From: Pseudomonas putida W15Oct28
GTDB taxonomy: Bacteria > Pseudomonadota > Gammaproteobacteria > Pseudomonadales > Pseudomonadaceae
Assembly: GCF_000708715.2 (NCBI RefSeq)
Contig: NZ_JENB01000015.1
Location: 1-64,000 of the forward strand
Direction: 5' to 3'
DNA length: 64,000 nucleotides
The notes beneath the pieces are model-generated. The model saw only the letters and a program-made list of their open reading frames with translations. It made no database searches and had not been told where the DNA came from. The first letter of the stretch is position 1; each line of letters begins with the position of its first letter. Shown here one piece after another: positions 51,425 to 60,899 of this stretch. The position numbers and the translations under genes were made by a program.

Positions 51425-52318
51425 TCAGCCCCCGGCAATCGGCTCCGGCAAGCCTTTTACGCCGGGGTTGAGCGCGAACACGCCGCCGGCCAGTGGCTGG
51501 TCGCTCAGGTCGATGCCTTGTGGGCGGATCGACGTCACGAACAGCGTCTCCAGCTGTGGGCCGCCGAATGCGCACATGGTCGGTTTCTTTACCGGTAGCG
51601 GCAGGGCGCGGTCCAGTTGCCCTTCGGGGGTAAAGCGCAGTACCTGGCCGGCATCGATCGCGCAGATCCAGTAGCAACCTTCGGCATCTACCGCAGCCCC
51701 GTCCGGTCGGCCGGGGTGCTGGTTCATGTCGACGAATAGTCGGCGGTTGTGCGGTGTGCCGCTGTCGATGTCGTAGTCGAAGGCCCAGATCAGCTGCACG
51801 CTGGGGTGTGAGTCGGAGACATACAGTGTTTTGCCGTCCGGGCTGAACGCCATGCCGTTGGGCACGATCAGCTTGTCCAGTCGTGCTTGCAAGGGCTTTA
51901 CGGTTGCGTCCGCCGTCGCGTCATATCGGTAAAGCGCACCCACCGGCTCGGCGCCCATGTTTGTTTGCATCGTACCGGCCCAGAAGCGCCCCTGGCGGTC
52001 GCAACGCCCGTCATTAAAACGCATGCCGGGCCTCGCGTGTTCGACGCTGGCGCGCTTGTCGGCAACCAGGCGACCGTCAGCCTGGGGGGTGAGGTGGAAG
52101 ACCCCGCTCTCCATGGCGCCAAGCCAGTGGCCTTGCTGGCTGCGGACGATGCAGCCGAGCATTTCGTCTGCGGCCCAGTGATGGGTCTGGCCGTCTGGTT
52201 GCCAGCGGTGCAGGCGGCCTGCCGGTATATCCACCCAGTACAAGGCATTTTCCTGCGAGTGCCAGACCGGGCTTTCGCCTGTGGCATTGCGTGCGTCGGT
52301 AATCAGTTCGGCTGTCAT
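51425..52318 (-). CDS. uxuL: SMP-30/gluconolactonase-family lactonase, UxuL-like aldarolactonase
   Basis: This 297-residue six-bladed beta-propeller metal lactonase has metal ligands E15 (GESPVW), N154 (IVPNGMAFSPDG) and D206 (GRPDGAAVDAEG), with N102 (RFNDGR) near the substrate. It lies 26 bases after udh, matching pseudomonad uronate clusters where UxuL opens the galactaro- or glucarolactone made by Udh. An upstream in-frame GTG at 52333 is an alternative start; neither has a strong ribosome-binding site, and the ATG fits homologues. Confidence 0.85.
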   Translation of the reverse strand: MTAELITDARNATGESPVWHSQENALYWVDIPAGRLHRWQPDGQTHHWAADEMLGCIVRSQQGHWLGAMESGVFHLTPQADGRLVADKRASVEHARPGMRFNDGRCDRQGRFWAGTMQTNMGAEPVGALYRYDATADATVKPLQARLDKLIVPNGMAFSPDGKTLYVSDSHPSVQLIWAFDYDIDSGTPHNRRLFVDMNQHPGRPDGAAVDAEGCYWICAIDAGQVLRFTPEGQLDRALPLPVKKPTMCAFGGPQLETLFVTSIRPQGIDLSDQPLAGGVFALNPGVKGLPEPIAGG

Positions 52319-52344
52319 GGAAAAATTGCGCACTCCATCAGGGT

Positions 52345-53163
52345 TTAGTCGCCAAAAGGGCCGGCAGCGGTGAAGGCGCCACCTTGCAGGTGAGCCGTCG
52401 GGTCATCTGTGGCGGGCTTTGGCTGCTGCTCCAGAGCCGGGCGGAAGCGCTCGGCACTGTCTTTCGGATTGAAGTCCAGGTGTGCGGCATGGCGGTTGTT
52501 CCACCAGAGGTCGCGGTTGGCCGAGACGCCGTACACCACGGTATGGCCGACGTTTTCGGCAAGCAATGCGCGCTCTACCAGGTGCGCCAGGTCGCCGTAG
52601 CTAAGCCAGGTGGACAGCATGCGCACATTGCGTGGTTCGGGGAATGAAGAGCCGATGCGCAGGCTGACGGTTTCGATGCCGTAGCGGTGGAAGTAGAACG
52701 TGGCCAGGTCTTCGCCGTAGGCCTTCGACAGCCCGTAGTAGCAGTCTGGTCGGCGCGGCGAATGCGCATCTACCTGTTCGCCTTGGGGGTAAAAGCCGGT
52801 GACATGGTTCGAGCTGGCGAACACCACGCGCTTGATGCCGTGCTTACGGGCCGCCTCATAAATGTGGAAGGTGCCGACGATGTTGGCTTGCAGAATCTCT
52901 TCGAAGGCGCGCTCGGTGGAGATGCCGCCCAGGTGCACGATGGCGTCCACATCCTGGGCCAGGGCCAATACGCCGGCCTTGTCGGCCAGGTCGCAGTTGA
53001 TGACTTGCTCATGCTCGCCCGCAGCCGCGGCCATGGGGCTGATGTCTGATACGCGGACGATGTTGGCGTGTGCTTGCAGTGCTTCGCGAAGCGCTTGCCC
53101 GAGCCCGCCGGCGGCGCCGGTGAGCAGTAGGCGGTTGAAGGGTTTGCGGGTGGTCGTGGTCAT
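52345..53163 (-). CDS. udh: Uronate dehydrogenase
   Basis: This 272-residue short-chain dehydrogenase oxidises D-galacturonate or D-glucuronate with NAD to the aldaro-1,5-lactone. The Rossmann motif GAAGGLG is at 16-22, the catalytic YxxxK is Y143-K147 (YYGLSKAYGE), and SSNHVTGFYPQGE and IGSSFPEPRNVRML agree with P. putida Udh. It is the second gene of the porin-udh-uxuL operon. Confidence 0.95.
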   Translation of the reverse strand: MTTTTRKPFNRLLLTGAAGGLGQALREALQAHANIVRVSDISPMAAAAGEHEQVINCDLADKAGVLALAQDVDAIVHLGGISTERAFEEILQANIVGTFHIYEAARKHGIKRVVFASSNHVTGFYPQGEQVDAHSPRRPDCYYGLSKAYGEDLATFYFHRYGIETVSLRIGSSFPEPRNVRMLSTWLSYGDLAHLVERALLAENVGHTVVYGVSANRDLWWNNRHAAHLDFNPKDSAERFRPALEQQPKPATDDPTAHLQGGAFTAAGPFGD

Positions 53164-53237
53164 TGTCGGATGCCTTTTACTGAAACTGCATGTGGGTGCC
53201 GTGGTGCAACGACACCGGCATGGTCGGGCGTTTGCCC

Positions 53238-53963
53238 TTACAGGAAGTTGTACTGGATACCCAGGCGCCAACGGGCCTGGCGATCGTCGGTGTAGCTGTT
53301 GACCTTGATGTCACCCACTTCCATGAACGGCGCCCACTGTTTGTTGAGCTTGTACTTGATGATCAGGTTCTGCTCGTAGTCGCGCTTCTTGTTGTCGTAG
53401 CGGATGTAGTCGGTGGTGAAGTGGATGTACTGGTACTCGAATGCCCACGGGCCGCTGGGGGTATAGCCGAGCCAGCCTTCAAGGCGGGTGGTGTTCTGGT
53501 CGTCCTTGGCGCGGTCAGCCTTGCTGTGGTCGACCTGATCCCGGTCGAGGCTGCGTGCGTCGTGGCGTACGCGGGTGGCGACGTACCAGGTGTCGCTGAG
53601 TTTGTAGTTGTACTTCAAGCCGAACTTGTAGGTGGTCGCGTCCTTGGAGCTGTCCATCTGGAAGGCGGGAGTCCAGGTCGACTTGGGGCTCATCTTGTAG
53701 TTGTAGTCCACGGTGAACTCATGGCCGTTGTTGACCATGTTGTCGTAGGCGACGTCTTCGCGGTCGCCGGCAGTCTTGTATTTGATTTCTGCGGCAAACC
53801 CCAGGCCGCTGTCCTTGCGGTAGCTCAGCTTTATCCGGTCGGAGTGATTGCTGTCGTCTTCGGTGTACCCATGCCGGTAGTTGATGCTGGCGGAGTCCGC
53901 GCAGGCGTAGAACGACAAGCCGAGGGTACTGGCGGCGATAAGGCGGCGAAGTGTGTTGTTCAT
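53238..53963 (-). CDS. KdgM-family oligogalacturonate-specific porin
   Basis: This 241-residue outer-membrane beta-barrel has a signal peptide ending near YACA. The mature start SASINYRHGYTEDDSNHSD and alternating amphipathic strands ending RWRLGIQYNFL match the KdgM family of small monomeric porins for acidic oligosaccharides. It is the first gene of the minus-strand operon and divergent from the enolase-family/ABC operon, fitting entry of oligogalacturonides across the outer membrane. Confidence 0.88.
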   Translation of the reverse strand: MNNTLRRLIAASTLGLSFYACADSASINYRHGYTEDDSNHSDRIKLSYRKDSGLGFAAEIKYKTAGDREDVAYDNMVNNGHEFTVDYNYKMSPKSTWTPAFQMDSSKDATTYKFGLKYNYKLSDTWYVATRVRHDARSLDRDQVDHSKADRAKDDQNTTRLEGWLGYTPSGPWAFEYQYIHFTTDYIRYDNKKRDYEQNLIIKYKLNKQWAPFMEVGDIKVNSYTDDRQARWRLGIQYNFL

Positions 53964-54088
53964 GCGATCTCTTTTTTTGTTTTTGTTGAGGACGTGATGA
54001 GGTGTGTTACCGGGGTGAGGTGGGTGCGGCGCTCCGTGATTTTTCAAATAAGTTATCGTACGACTCTGGGGCTGTCTACGAATTATTG

Positions 54089-54241
54089 AAATGTTGTCTG
54101 ATCACTTTGTTTGAAGGCTCTGGTGCAGTGGTTTTGGCTTTATGTGTGCATTGTGATGGGGGTCACAGGGTGGGGTTTAGCAGGTTCATATCGACGATTT
54201 CGTCGGCTTGAAGAGGTGCTTTTCAAATGTTGTATGATGAC
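54089..54241. promoter_or_regulatory. Repeated 17-bp operator candidate in the divergent uronate/pectin promoter region
   Basis: AAATGTTGTCTGATCAC at 54089-54105 and AAATGTTGTATGATGAC at 54225-54241 are direct repeats with 15 of 17 identities, 136 bases apart, in the 340-base gap between the porin gene and the enolase-family gene. A TCGTACGA palindrome lies at about 54,056-54,063, resembling the TnGTACnA core of FadR-type GntR sites. Shared spacing near both start sites suggests one regulator controls both operons. No regulator gene is in the window. Confidence 0.5.
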
Positions 54242-54303
54242 GTAGGATTGCCCCCAGAGCGTGACTCACCCGCCACAAATCCAATAAGAAGGCTCAGACG
54301 TCC

Positions 54304-55458
54304 ATGATCATTACTGCTGTAAACGTCCAGGTGTTTTCCTACCCCACGCGCCGCGCTGTAGACAGCGCCGGCCATGCCCATCCGGGCGACGTGACCCAGG
54401 CCAAGATGGCCTTGCTGCGAATCAGGACTGAGTGCGGCAACGAAGGCTTCGCCTTCGGCGCTCCCGAGCTGATCCGCCCGTATGTGCTGGATGGCTTCGT
54501 GCGCAAGGTGCTGGTCGGCGCCAATGCCTTCGACCGCGAAAAGATCTGGCACGACCTCGCCCACTGGCAGCGCGGCAGCGCAAGCCAGCTCACCGACCGC
54601 GCCCTGGCACTGGTCGAACAGGCCCTGTGGGACTGGGCCGGGCGCAAGCTCAAGGTGCCGGTGCACAAGCTCATCGGTGGCTACCGCGACAAGGTCCCGG
54701 CCTACGGTTCGACCATGTGCGGTGACGAGCTGCCGGGCGGCCTGTCGACCCCTGAAGAGTACGGCCGCTTCGCCGAGACCCTGGTCAAGCGCGGCTACAA
54801 GGCGATCAAGCTGCACACCTGGATGCCGCCGGTGTCGTTCGCCCCGAGCGTGAGCATGGACATCAAGGCCTGCGCCGCCGTACGTGAAGCGGTCGGCCCG
54901 GACATCGCGCTGATGATCGACGGCTATCACTGGTACAGCCGCACCGAAGCGCTGACCGTCGGCCGTGCCCTGGAGAAGCTGAATTTCGCCTGGTTCGAAG
55001 AGCCGATGATGGAAGACTCGGCCGAGTCCTACGCGTGGCTGGCCGGCCAGTTGGACATCCCCGTGCTGGGCCCGGAAAGCCTCGGTGGCAAACACCTGAG
55101 CCGCGCCAGTTGGGTCAAGAACGATGTCTGTGACATCCTGCGCGCCGGCGTTGCCGGGGTCGGCGGTATCGCCCCGTGCCTGAAGGTCGCGCACATGGCC
55201 GAAGCGTTTGGCATGGATTGCGAGATCCACGGCAACGGCGCGGCCAACCTGGCGGTGGTCGGCGCGATCAAGAACTGCACCTGGTACGAGCGCGGCCTGC
55301 TGCACCCGTTCCTCAACTATGACGAAGTACCGGCCTACCTCAAGCGCCTGGTCGACCCGATGGATGAAGACGGCTTCGTGCACCTCTCCGACTTGCCTGG
55401 CCTGGGGGAGGAGATCGACTTCGACTACGTCGAGACGAACACGCTGCAGAGCTTCTGA
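54304..55458 (+). CDS. Enolase-superfamily acid-sugar dehydratase/cycloisomerase
   Basis: This 384-residue protein is of the mandelate racemase/muconate lactonising group. The metal ligands are D206 (MIDGYHWY), E232 (WFEEPM) and E258 (GPES); the His-Asp dyad is H309 (CEIHGNG) with D277 (CDIL). On the second barrel strand the usual KxK is replaced by K169-x-H171 (IKLHTW). The context of Udh and an aldarolactonase suggests galactarolactone cycloisomerase or aldarate dehydratase activity, but the altered motif leaves the reaction open. It heads the plus-strand operon. Confidence 0.85.
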   Translation: MIITAVNVQVFSYPTRRAVDSAGHAHPGDVTQAKMALLRIRTECGNEGFAFGAPELIRPYVLDGFVRKVLVGANAFDREKIWHDLAHWQRGSASQLTDRALALVEQALWDWAGRKLKVPVHKLIGGYRDKVPAYGSTMCGDELPGGLSTPEEYGRFAETLVKRGYKAIKLHTWMPPVSFAPSVSMDIKACAAVREAVGPDIALMIDGYHWYSRTEALTVGRALEKLNFAWFEEPMMEDSAESYAWLAGQLDIPVLGPESLGGKHLSRASWVKNDVCDILRAGVAGVGGIAPCLKVAHMAEAFGMDCEIHGNGAANLAVVGAIKNCTWYERGLLHPFLNYDEVPAYLKRLVDPMDEDGFVHLSDLPGLGEEIDFDYVETNTLQSF

Positions 55459-55527
55459 TTCGTGCATGGCGGCACGCCTCGGTGCGTGCCGCCCGAGAGT
55501 CCAATAACTATAAAAAGGCTATCTCAC

Positions 55528-57138
55528 ATGAGCGTTCTCCCCAAATTCTGGGCGGGGGTCCTGGCCGCATCGCTGGCGATGACGTCGGTACCTGCCGCTT
55601 TCGCCAAGACCCCCGCCGACCAGTTGATCGTCGGCATGAGCATGATCAACCTGCTGTCGCTCGACCCGGCCGCCGCCACCGGCCTGGATGTCTCCGAGGT
55701 CAATGCCAACCTCTACGACATGCTGCTGGTGCAGGACGTCAAGCAGCCGGACCAACTGGTACCGGCCCTGGCGCAAAGCTGGCAGGTCAGCGACGACCGC
55801 AAGACCCTCACCTTTACGCTGCGCCCCGGCGTGACCTTCCAGTCGGGCAACCCGCTGACTGCCGAAGACGTCGCCTGGTCGTTGCAGCGCGTGCTCAAGC
55901 TCAATCTGGCCCTGGCCTCGACATGGAAGGCTTACGGCTTCACCGCCGGCAACGCCGCCCAGTACCTGCGCGCGACCGACGAGCACACCTTTGTCCTCGA
56001 ACTGCCGCGGCCAACCGACCCGATGTTGGTGCTCAACACCCTGGCGACCTCGCCCAGCGCCTTTATCCTCGACCGCAAAGTGGTCCAGCAACACCAGAAG
56101 GGCGACGACATGGGCGGCGCCTGGCTGACCACCCACGCCGCCGGCAGCGGCCCGTTCATCCTCAATGACTGGCGCGCCAACGATGTGATCCTGATGAGCC
56201 GTTACGACGGTTACTGGGGTGGCCCAGCCAAGCTCAAGCGCGTCGTCATGCGCAACATGACCGAATCGCAGTCGCTGCGCCTGATGGTCGAGCGCGGTGA
56301 CCTGGACCTGGCCAAGGGCATGTCCGCACCCGACATCGAAGCCCTGGAGAAGTCCGACCAGGTGCGCACCCAGACCGTGCAGCGCGGGACCCTCTACTAC
56401 GTTGCCCTGAGCGTCAAGAACAAGCCCTACGATGACGCCCGCGTGCGCCGCGCGGTGCGTTCGCTGATCGACTACCAAGGCATCAACCAGACCGTCATGC
56501 CGCACTACGGCCAGCTCAACCAGCGCCCATTGCCGCTCGGCCTGCCGGCACGGCTGGACGATCCGGGCTACACCCTGAACGTCGCCGAGGCGAAAAAACT
56601 GCTGACCGAAGCCGGTTACCCGAATGGCTTCAAAACCACCATCCGCGTGCTCACCGAGCCGCCATTCATCAACATCGCCTCGAGCCTGCAGGCGACCCTG
56701 GCCCAGGCCGGCATCCAGGCGACCATCGTCACCGGCACCGGCAACCAGATCTACGGCGCCATGCGCGAACGCAGCTTCGACATCCTGGTCGGCCGCGGCG
56801 GTGGCGGGGCCGAGCGCCATCCGCATTCGAGCCTGCGGACCCTGGTGTACAACCCGGACAACCGCGACGAAGCCAAGCTGAGCAACTTCCAGGGCTGGCG
56901 CACGTCGTTCTACAGCCCCGAGCTGAACGCGTTGATCGAGCAGGCCGAAGTCGAGCCTGACAAGACCCGGCAACTGGCCCAGTACCAGCAAATCCAGAAG
57001 ACCCTGGACGCGCAGGTGGGGGCGATCCTGCCGGTGTCGCAGATGACCGACACCGTGGTGGTCTACCACGATGTTCAGGATTACCAGACCCACAGTGCGG
57101 CCACCACCCGCTACAAAGACGTCTACAAGTCGCGATGA
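55528..57138 (+). CDS. ABC transporter substrate-binding protein, family 5 (copy 1)
   Basis: This 536-residue periplasmic binding protein of the Dpp/Opp/Nik type has a signal peptide cleaved near AFA-KTPADQLIVGM. The LTPEDVAWSLQRV-like segment and central FKTTIRVLTEPPFINIA are typical of the fold. It is 70 bases after the enolase-family gene and a clear paralogue of the second binding protein at 58298. The operon context suggests an oligogalacturonide ligand; family members usually bind peptides, but several bind oligosaccharides. Confidence 0.87.
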   Translation: MSVLPKFWAGVLAASLAMTSVPAAFAKTPADQLIVGMSMINLLSLDPAAATGLDVSEVNANLYDMLLVQDVKQPDQLVPALAQSWQVSDDRKTLTFTLRPGVTFQSGNPLTAEDVAWSLQRVLKLNLALASTWKAYGFTAGNAAQYLRATDEHTFVLELPRPTDPMLVLNTLATSPSAFILDRKVVQQHQKGDDMGGAWLTTHAAGSGPFILNDWRANDVILMSRYDGYWGGPAKLKRVVMRNMTESQSLRLMVERGDLDLAKGMSAPDIEALEKSDQVRTQTVQRGTLYYVALSVKNKPYDDARVRRAVRSLIDYQGINQTVMPHYGQLNQRPLPLGLPARLDDPGYTLNVAEAKKLLTEAGYPNGFKTTIRVLTEPPFINIASSLQATLAQAGIQATIVTGTGNQIYGAMRERSFDILVGRGGGGAERHPHSSLRTLVYNPDNRDEAKLSNFQGWRTSFYSPELNALIEQAEVEPDKTRQLAQYQQIQKTLDAQVGAILPVSQMTDTVVVYHDVQDYQTHSAATTRYKDVYKSR

Positions 57139-57204
57139 GCGGGAGCGGGGCGTGCGCGCCCCGAACGCCTCGGTGTTGGCTGAACGCATTTTCAGGAGCC
57201 TGTT

Positions 57205-58242
57205 ATGTTAGTTTCGACTGCCTCTGTGCTGGGCACGCGCGTGTCTGGCACTGCCCGCCGGGCCAGCACGGTCCTGGTGACCCTGCTCGGTCTGTTGGCG
57301 CTGACCTTCTTCATTGGTCGGGTGATGCCGCTGGACCCGGTGCTGGCCGTGGTCGGTCCGGACGCCGACAGCTCCACCTACGACCAGGTGTACCGGGCGA
57401 TGGGCCTGGACCAGCCGATCTGGGTGCAGTTCGGGCTGTACCTCAACGACCTGCTCCACGGTGATTTCGGCAACGCCCTGCTGACCGGCCACCCGGTGCT
57501 GGACGACATCAGGCGGGTGTTCCCGGCGACCATCGAGCTGGCCACCCTGGCGATCCTCTTCGGCATCGTCATCGGCTTGCCACTGGGCGTGGTCGCGGCC
57601 AGCAACCAGGGCCGCCTTGGCGACCATGTGGCACGGGTGATCACCCTGTTCGGTTACTCCACGCCGATCTTCTGGGTCGGCATGATGGGCCTGCTGGTGT
57701 TCTACGCCTGGCTCGGCTGGGCCGGCGGGGCAGGGCGCATCGACCTCGCCTACGACGGCATGGTGCCGGACATCACCGGCCTGCTGCTGATCGACACGGC
57801 CCTGGCCGGCGATTGGGAAGCCTTCACCAGCGCGCTGCGGCACATCGTCCTGCCGGGGCTGATCCTGGGTCTCAACTCGGTCGCCTACATCAGCCGCATG
57901 ACCCGCAGCTTCATGCTTGAACAGCTGTCCCAGGAATACATCATCACCGCCCGGGTCAAGGGCCTGTCACGCCGCCAGGTGGTCTGGGGCCATGCGTTTC
58001 GCAACATCCTCGTGCAGCTGCTGACGGTGGTCGCTCTGGCCTACGGCTCGCTGCTCGAAGGCGCGGTACTGATCGAAACGGTGTTTGCCTGGCCCGGTTT
58101 CGGCCAGTACCTGACCAGCAGCCTGATGCTCGGTGACATGAACGCGGTGATGGGCTGTGTGCTGGTGATCGGGCTGATCTTCGTCGCCCTGAACCTGATC
58201 AGCGACGCCCTGTACAAGGTGTTCGACCCAAGGACCCGCTAA
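57205..58242 (+). CDS. ABC transporter permease, DppB type
   Basis: This 345-residue inner-membrane permease shows DFGNALLTGHPVLDDI, the EAA-loop region EYIITARVKGLSRRQVVWGHAFRN and the C-terminal LLEGAVLIETVFAWPGFGQY, all DppB-type. It lies between the two binding-protein genes and AGGAGCC precedes its ATG. Confidence 0.9.
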   Translation: MLVSTASVLGTRVSGTARRASTVLVTLLGLLALTFFIGRVMPLDPVLAVVGPDADSSTYDQVYRAMGLDQPIWVQFGLYLNDLLHGDFGNALLTGHPVLDDIRRVFPATIELATLAILFGIVIGLPLGVVAASNQGRLGDHVARVITLFGYSTPIFWVGMMGLLVFYAWLGWAGGAGRIDLAYDGMVPDITGLLLIDTALAGDWEAFTSALRHIVLPGLILGLNSVAYISRMTRSFMLEQLSQEYIITARVKGLSRRQVVWGHAFRNILVQLLTVVALAYGSLLEGAVLIETVFAWPGFGQYLTSSLMLGDMNAVMGCVLVIGLIFVALNLISDALYKVFDPRTR

Positions 58243-58297
58243 GCCCCGCGCGGCCAGCGCGAACACAGTGCATGACTATAAAAACAAGGACAGCCAC

Positions 58298-59908
58298 ATG
58301 AAAACTGTACTTCCGATCCTGCGCCTGAGCCTGCTGGGTGCGATGCTGGCACTGGGGCCGATGGCCGCCGTGCAGGCCAAGACCCCCGCCGACCAGTTGA
58401 TCGTCGGCATGAGCATGGTCAACCTGTTCTCCATCGACCCGGCCAACGCCCCGGGCCTGGATGCCTCCGGGGTCAACGCCAACCTGTATGACACGCTGGT
58501 CAAGCGCGACCAGGGCAACCCGGAAAAACACCTGCCACAGTTGGCCGAACGCTGGGAGATCAGCGAAGACGGCAAGCAGGTCACCTTTCACCTGCGCAGC
58601 GACGTCAAGTTCCATTCCGGCAACCCGCTGACCGCCGAAGACGTGGCCTGGTCGCTGTACCGCGTGATGAAACTCAACTTCGGCCTGGCCACCACCTGGA
58701 AGGCCTACGGCTACAGCGTCGACAACATTCAGGGGCTGATCCGCGCCACTGACCCGCACACCCTGGTGGTCGAGCTGCCGCAGCCCGCCGACCCGCTGCT
58801 GCTGATCGACTCGCTGGCGATCTCGCCCAGCGCGGTCATCGTCGACCGCCAGGAAGCCCTGAAGCACGAGAAGGACGGCGACCTCGGCGCCGCCTGGCTG
58901 GTCACCAACGAGGCCGGCAGCGGCCCGTTCACCCTGACCAAGTGGAGCGCCAACGACGCCTTGGTGATGACCCGCTTCGACGGCTACTGGGCGGGCCCTG
59001 CAAAAATGAAGCGGGTGCTGGTGCGGCACATGACCGAGTCGCAATCACTACGGCTGATGCTCGAGCGCGGTGACCTCGACCTGGTCTACGGCATGGCCGC
59101 GCCAGACATCAAGGCCATCGAGCGCTCGCCCAAGCTGCAGGTGCAACCGCTGCAGCGCGGCACCATGTACTACGTGGCGATGAGCATGAAGCAGCCCGAA
59201 TTCGCCAACCAGAAAGTCCGCGAAGCGGTGCGCAACCTGATCGACTACAAGGGCATCGACGAGCAGGTCATGCCGCACTACGGCATGCTCAACCAGCAGC
59301 CGATGCAGCTTGGCCTCGACGCCCGCCTGCCGGACCCGGGCTACAAGATGGATGTCGCCAAGGCCAAGGCGTTGCTCGCCGAAGCCGGCTACCCGCAAGG
59401 CTTCACCACCACCATCCGGACCTTGTCCGAGCCGCCGTTCATCGACATCGCCGCGCGCATGCAGTCGACGCTCGCCGAAGGCGGGATCAAGGCCAGCATC
59501 GTCACCGGCACCGGCAACCAGGTGTATGGCGCGATGCGCGCGCGCAACTTCGAGATGATCGTCGCGCGCGGTGCCGAGCGCTACCCGCACCCGTACTTCA
59601 GCCTGCGCACCTTTGTCTACAACCCCGACAACAGCGATAGCGCCGGCCTGCCCAACTTCCAGGGCTGGCGCGCGTCGTTCTTCGATCAACAGCTCAATGC
59701 GCTGATCGACCAGGCGGGCGTCGAGCGTGACGCCGCCAAGCGCGTGAGCCTGTACCACCAGGCCCAGCAGCGCTACGACCAGCAGGTCGGGCCGATCATG
59801 ATGCTCTCGCAGATGACCGACACCGCGGTGAGCGCGGTGGACGTGAAGGGCTTTACCGGCGATGACGCCGAGGCGACCCGTTACCTGGGCGTCTACAAGC
59901 AACGCTGA
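58298..59908 (+). CDS. ABC transporter substrate-binding protein, family 5 (copy 2)
   Basis: This 536-residue paralogue of the protein at 55528 has the same length and near-identical mature start (KTPADQLIVGMSM) and blocks such as MPHYGMLNQQP and MTESQSLRLMLERGDLDL. The signal peptide is cleaved after VQA. Divergence elsewhere suggests different ligands or affinities, for example mono- versus digalacturonate. It follows the DppB-type permease by 55 bases. Confidence 0.87.
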   Translation: MKTVLPILRLSLLGAMLALGPMAAVQAKTPADQLIVGMSMVNLFSIDPANAPGLDASGVNANLYDTLVKRDQGNPEKHLPQLAERWEISEDGKQVTFHLRSDVKFHSGNPLTAEDVAWSLYRVMKLNFGLATTWKAYGYSVDNIQGLIRATDPHTLVVELPQPADPLLLIDSLAISPSAVIVDRQEALKHEKDGDLGAAWLVTNEAGSGPFTLTKWSANDALVMTRFDGYWAGPAKMKRVLVRHMTESQSLRLMLERGDLDLVYGMAAPDIKAIERSPKLQVQPLQRGTMYYVAMSMKQPEFANQKVREAVRNLIDYKGIDEQVMPHYGMLNQQPMQLGLDARLPDPGYKMDVAKAKALLAEAGYPQGFTTTIRTLSEPPFIDIAARMQSTLAEGGIKASIVTGTGNQVYGAMRARNFEMIVARGAERYPHPYFSLRTFVYNPDNSDSAGLPNFQGWRASFFDQQLNALIDQAGVERDAAKRVSLYHQAQQRYDQQVGPIMMLSQMTDTAVSAVDVKGFTGDDAEATRYLGVYKQR

Positions 59909-59964
59909 ACCTGTCCGGGGGCGCCTGCGGGCGCTCCGGGCGGCCATGATTTCACACCGAGAAC

Positions 59965-60888
59965 ATGCCGATGATTGCCAACATGTCTTCTACCCAAGCA
60001 AGCGCCAAGCCGCAGGCCGACACCACGCCGGCTTCCAGCCTCGACGCCTTTTACAAAAGCAGCCTGCGGGTGCTGCGCCACCTGTTGCGCAACCCGATGA
60101 CCCTGGCCGGGCTGCTGGTGGCCGTGCTGCTGATCGTGGTCGCCACCTTCGCCCCGTGGATCGCCACCCATGACCCGGTGGTGCAGAACCTCGCCAACGC
60201 CCTGCAGGCCCCCGGTGCCGCGCACTGGTTCGGCACCGACGAATACGGCCGCGACATCTTCAGCCGGTTGGTCTACGGCTCACGCATCACCCTCTACATC
60301 ATTACCCTGGTGACCGTTATCGTCGGGCCGATCGGGCTGTTCATCGGCACCGTGTCGGGCTACTACGGGGGCATCGTCGACACGGTGTTCATGCGCATCA
60401 CCGACATCTTCATCTCGTTCCCCAGCCTGGTCCTGGCACTGGCGTTCATCGCTGCCCTTGGCCCTGGCCTGGAGCATGCCGTGGTCGCTATCGCGCTCAC
60501 CTCGTGGCCACCGATCGCACGGCTGGCAAGGGCGGAAACCCTGTCGCTGCGCAAGGCCGACTTCGTTGTCGCGGTCGAGCTGCAGGGCGCCTCGTCGACG
60601 CGCATCATTTTGCGTCACATCGTGCCGATGTGCCTGTCGTCGGTGATCATCCGCCTGACCATGAACATGGCCGGGATCATCCTCACCGCCGCGGCGCTGG
60701 GCTTCCTCGGCCTTGGCGCACAGGCGCCGCTGCCGGAGTGGGGCGCGATGATCTCCACCGGTCGCCGCTACATGCTCGAATGCTGGTGGCTGGTGGCGGT
60801 ACCGGGTGCGGCGATCATGCTGGTGAGCCTGGCGTTCAACCTGCTGGGCGATGGCCTGCGGGACATTCTCGACCCGCGTAGCGAGTAA
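59965..60888 (+). CDS. ABC transporter permease, DppC type
   Basis: This 307-residue permease has a cytoplasmic N-terminal stretch of about 45 residues before the first helix. HWFGTDEYGRDIFSRLVYGSR and LGFLGLGAQAPLPEWGAMIS are the DppC hallmarks. It forms the channel with the DppB-type subunit and ends 11 bases before the first ATPase gene. Confidence 0.9.
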   Translation: MPMIANMSSTQASAKPQADTTPASSLDAFYKSSLRVLRHLLRNPMTLAGLLVAVLLIVVATFAPWIATHDPVVQNLANALQAPGAAHWFGTDEYGRDIFSRLVYGSRITLYIITLVTVIVGPIGLFIGTVSGYYGGIVDTVFMRITDIFISFPSLVLALAFIAALGPGLEHAVVAIALTSWPPIARLARAETLSLRKADFVVAVELQGASSTRIILRHIVPMCLSSVIIRLTMNMAGIILTAAALGFLGLGAQAPLPEWGAMISTGRRYMLECWWLVAVPGAAIMLVSLAFNLLGDGLRDILDPRSE

Positions 60889-60899
60889 CTGGAGGCTTT

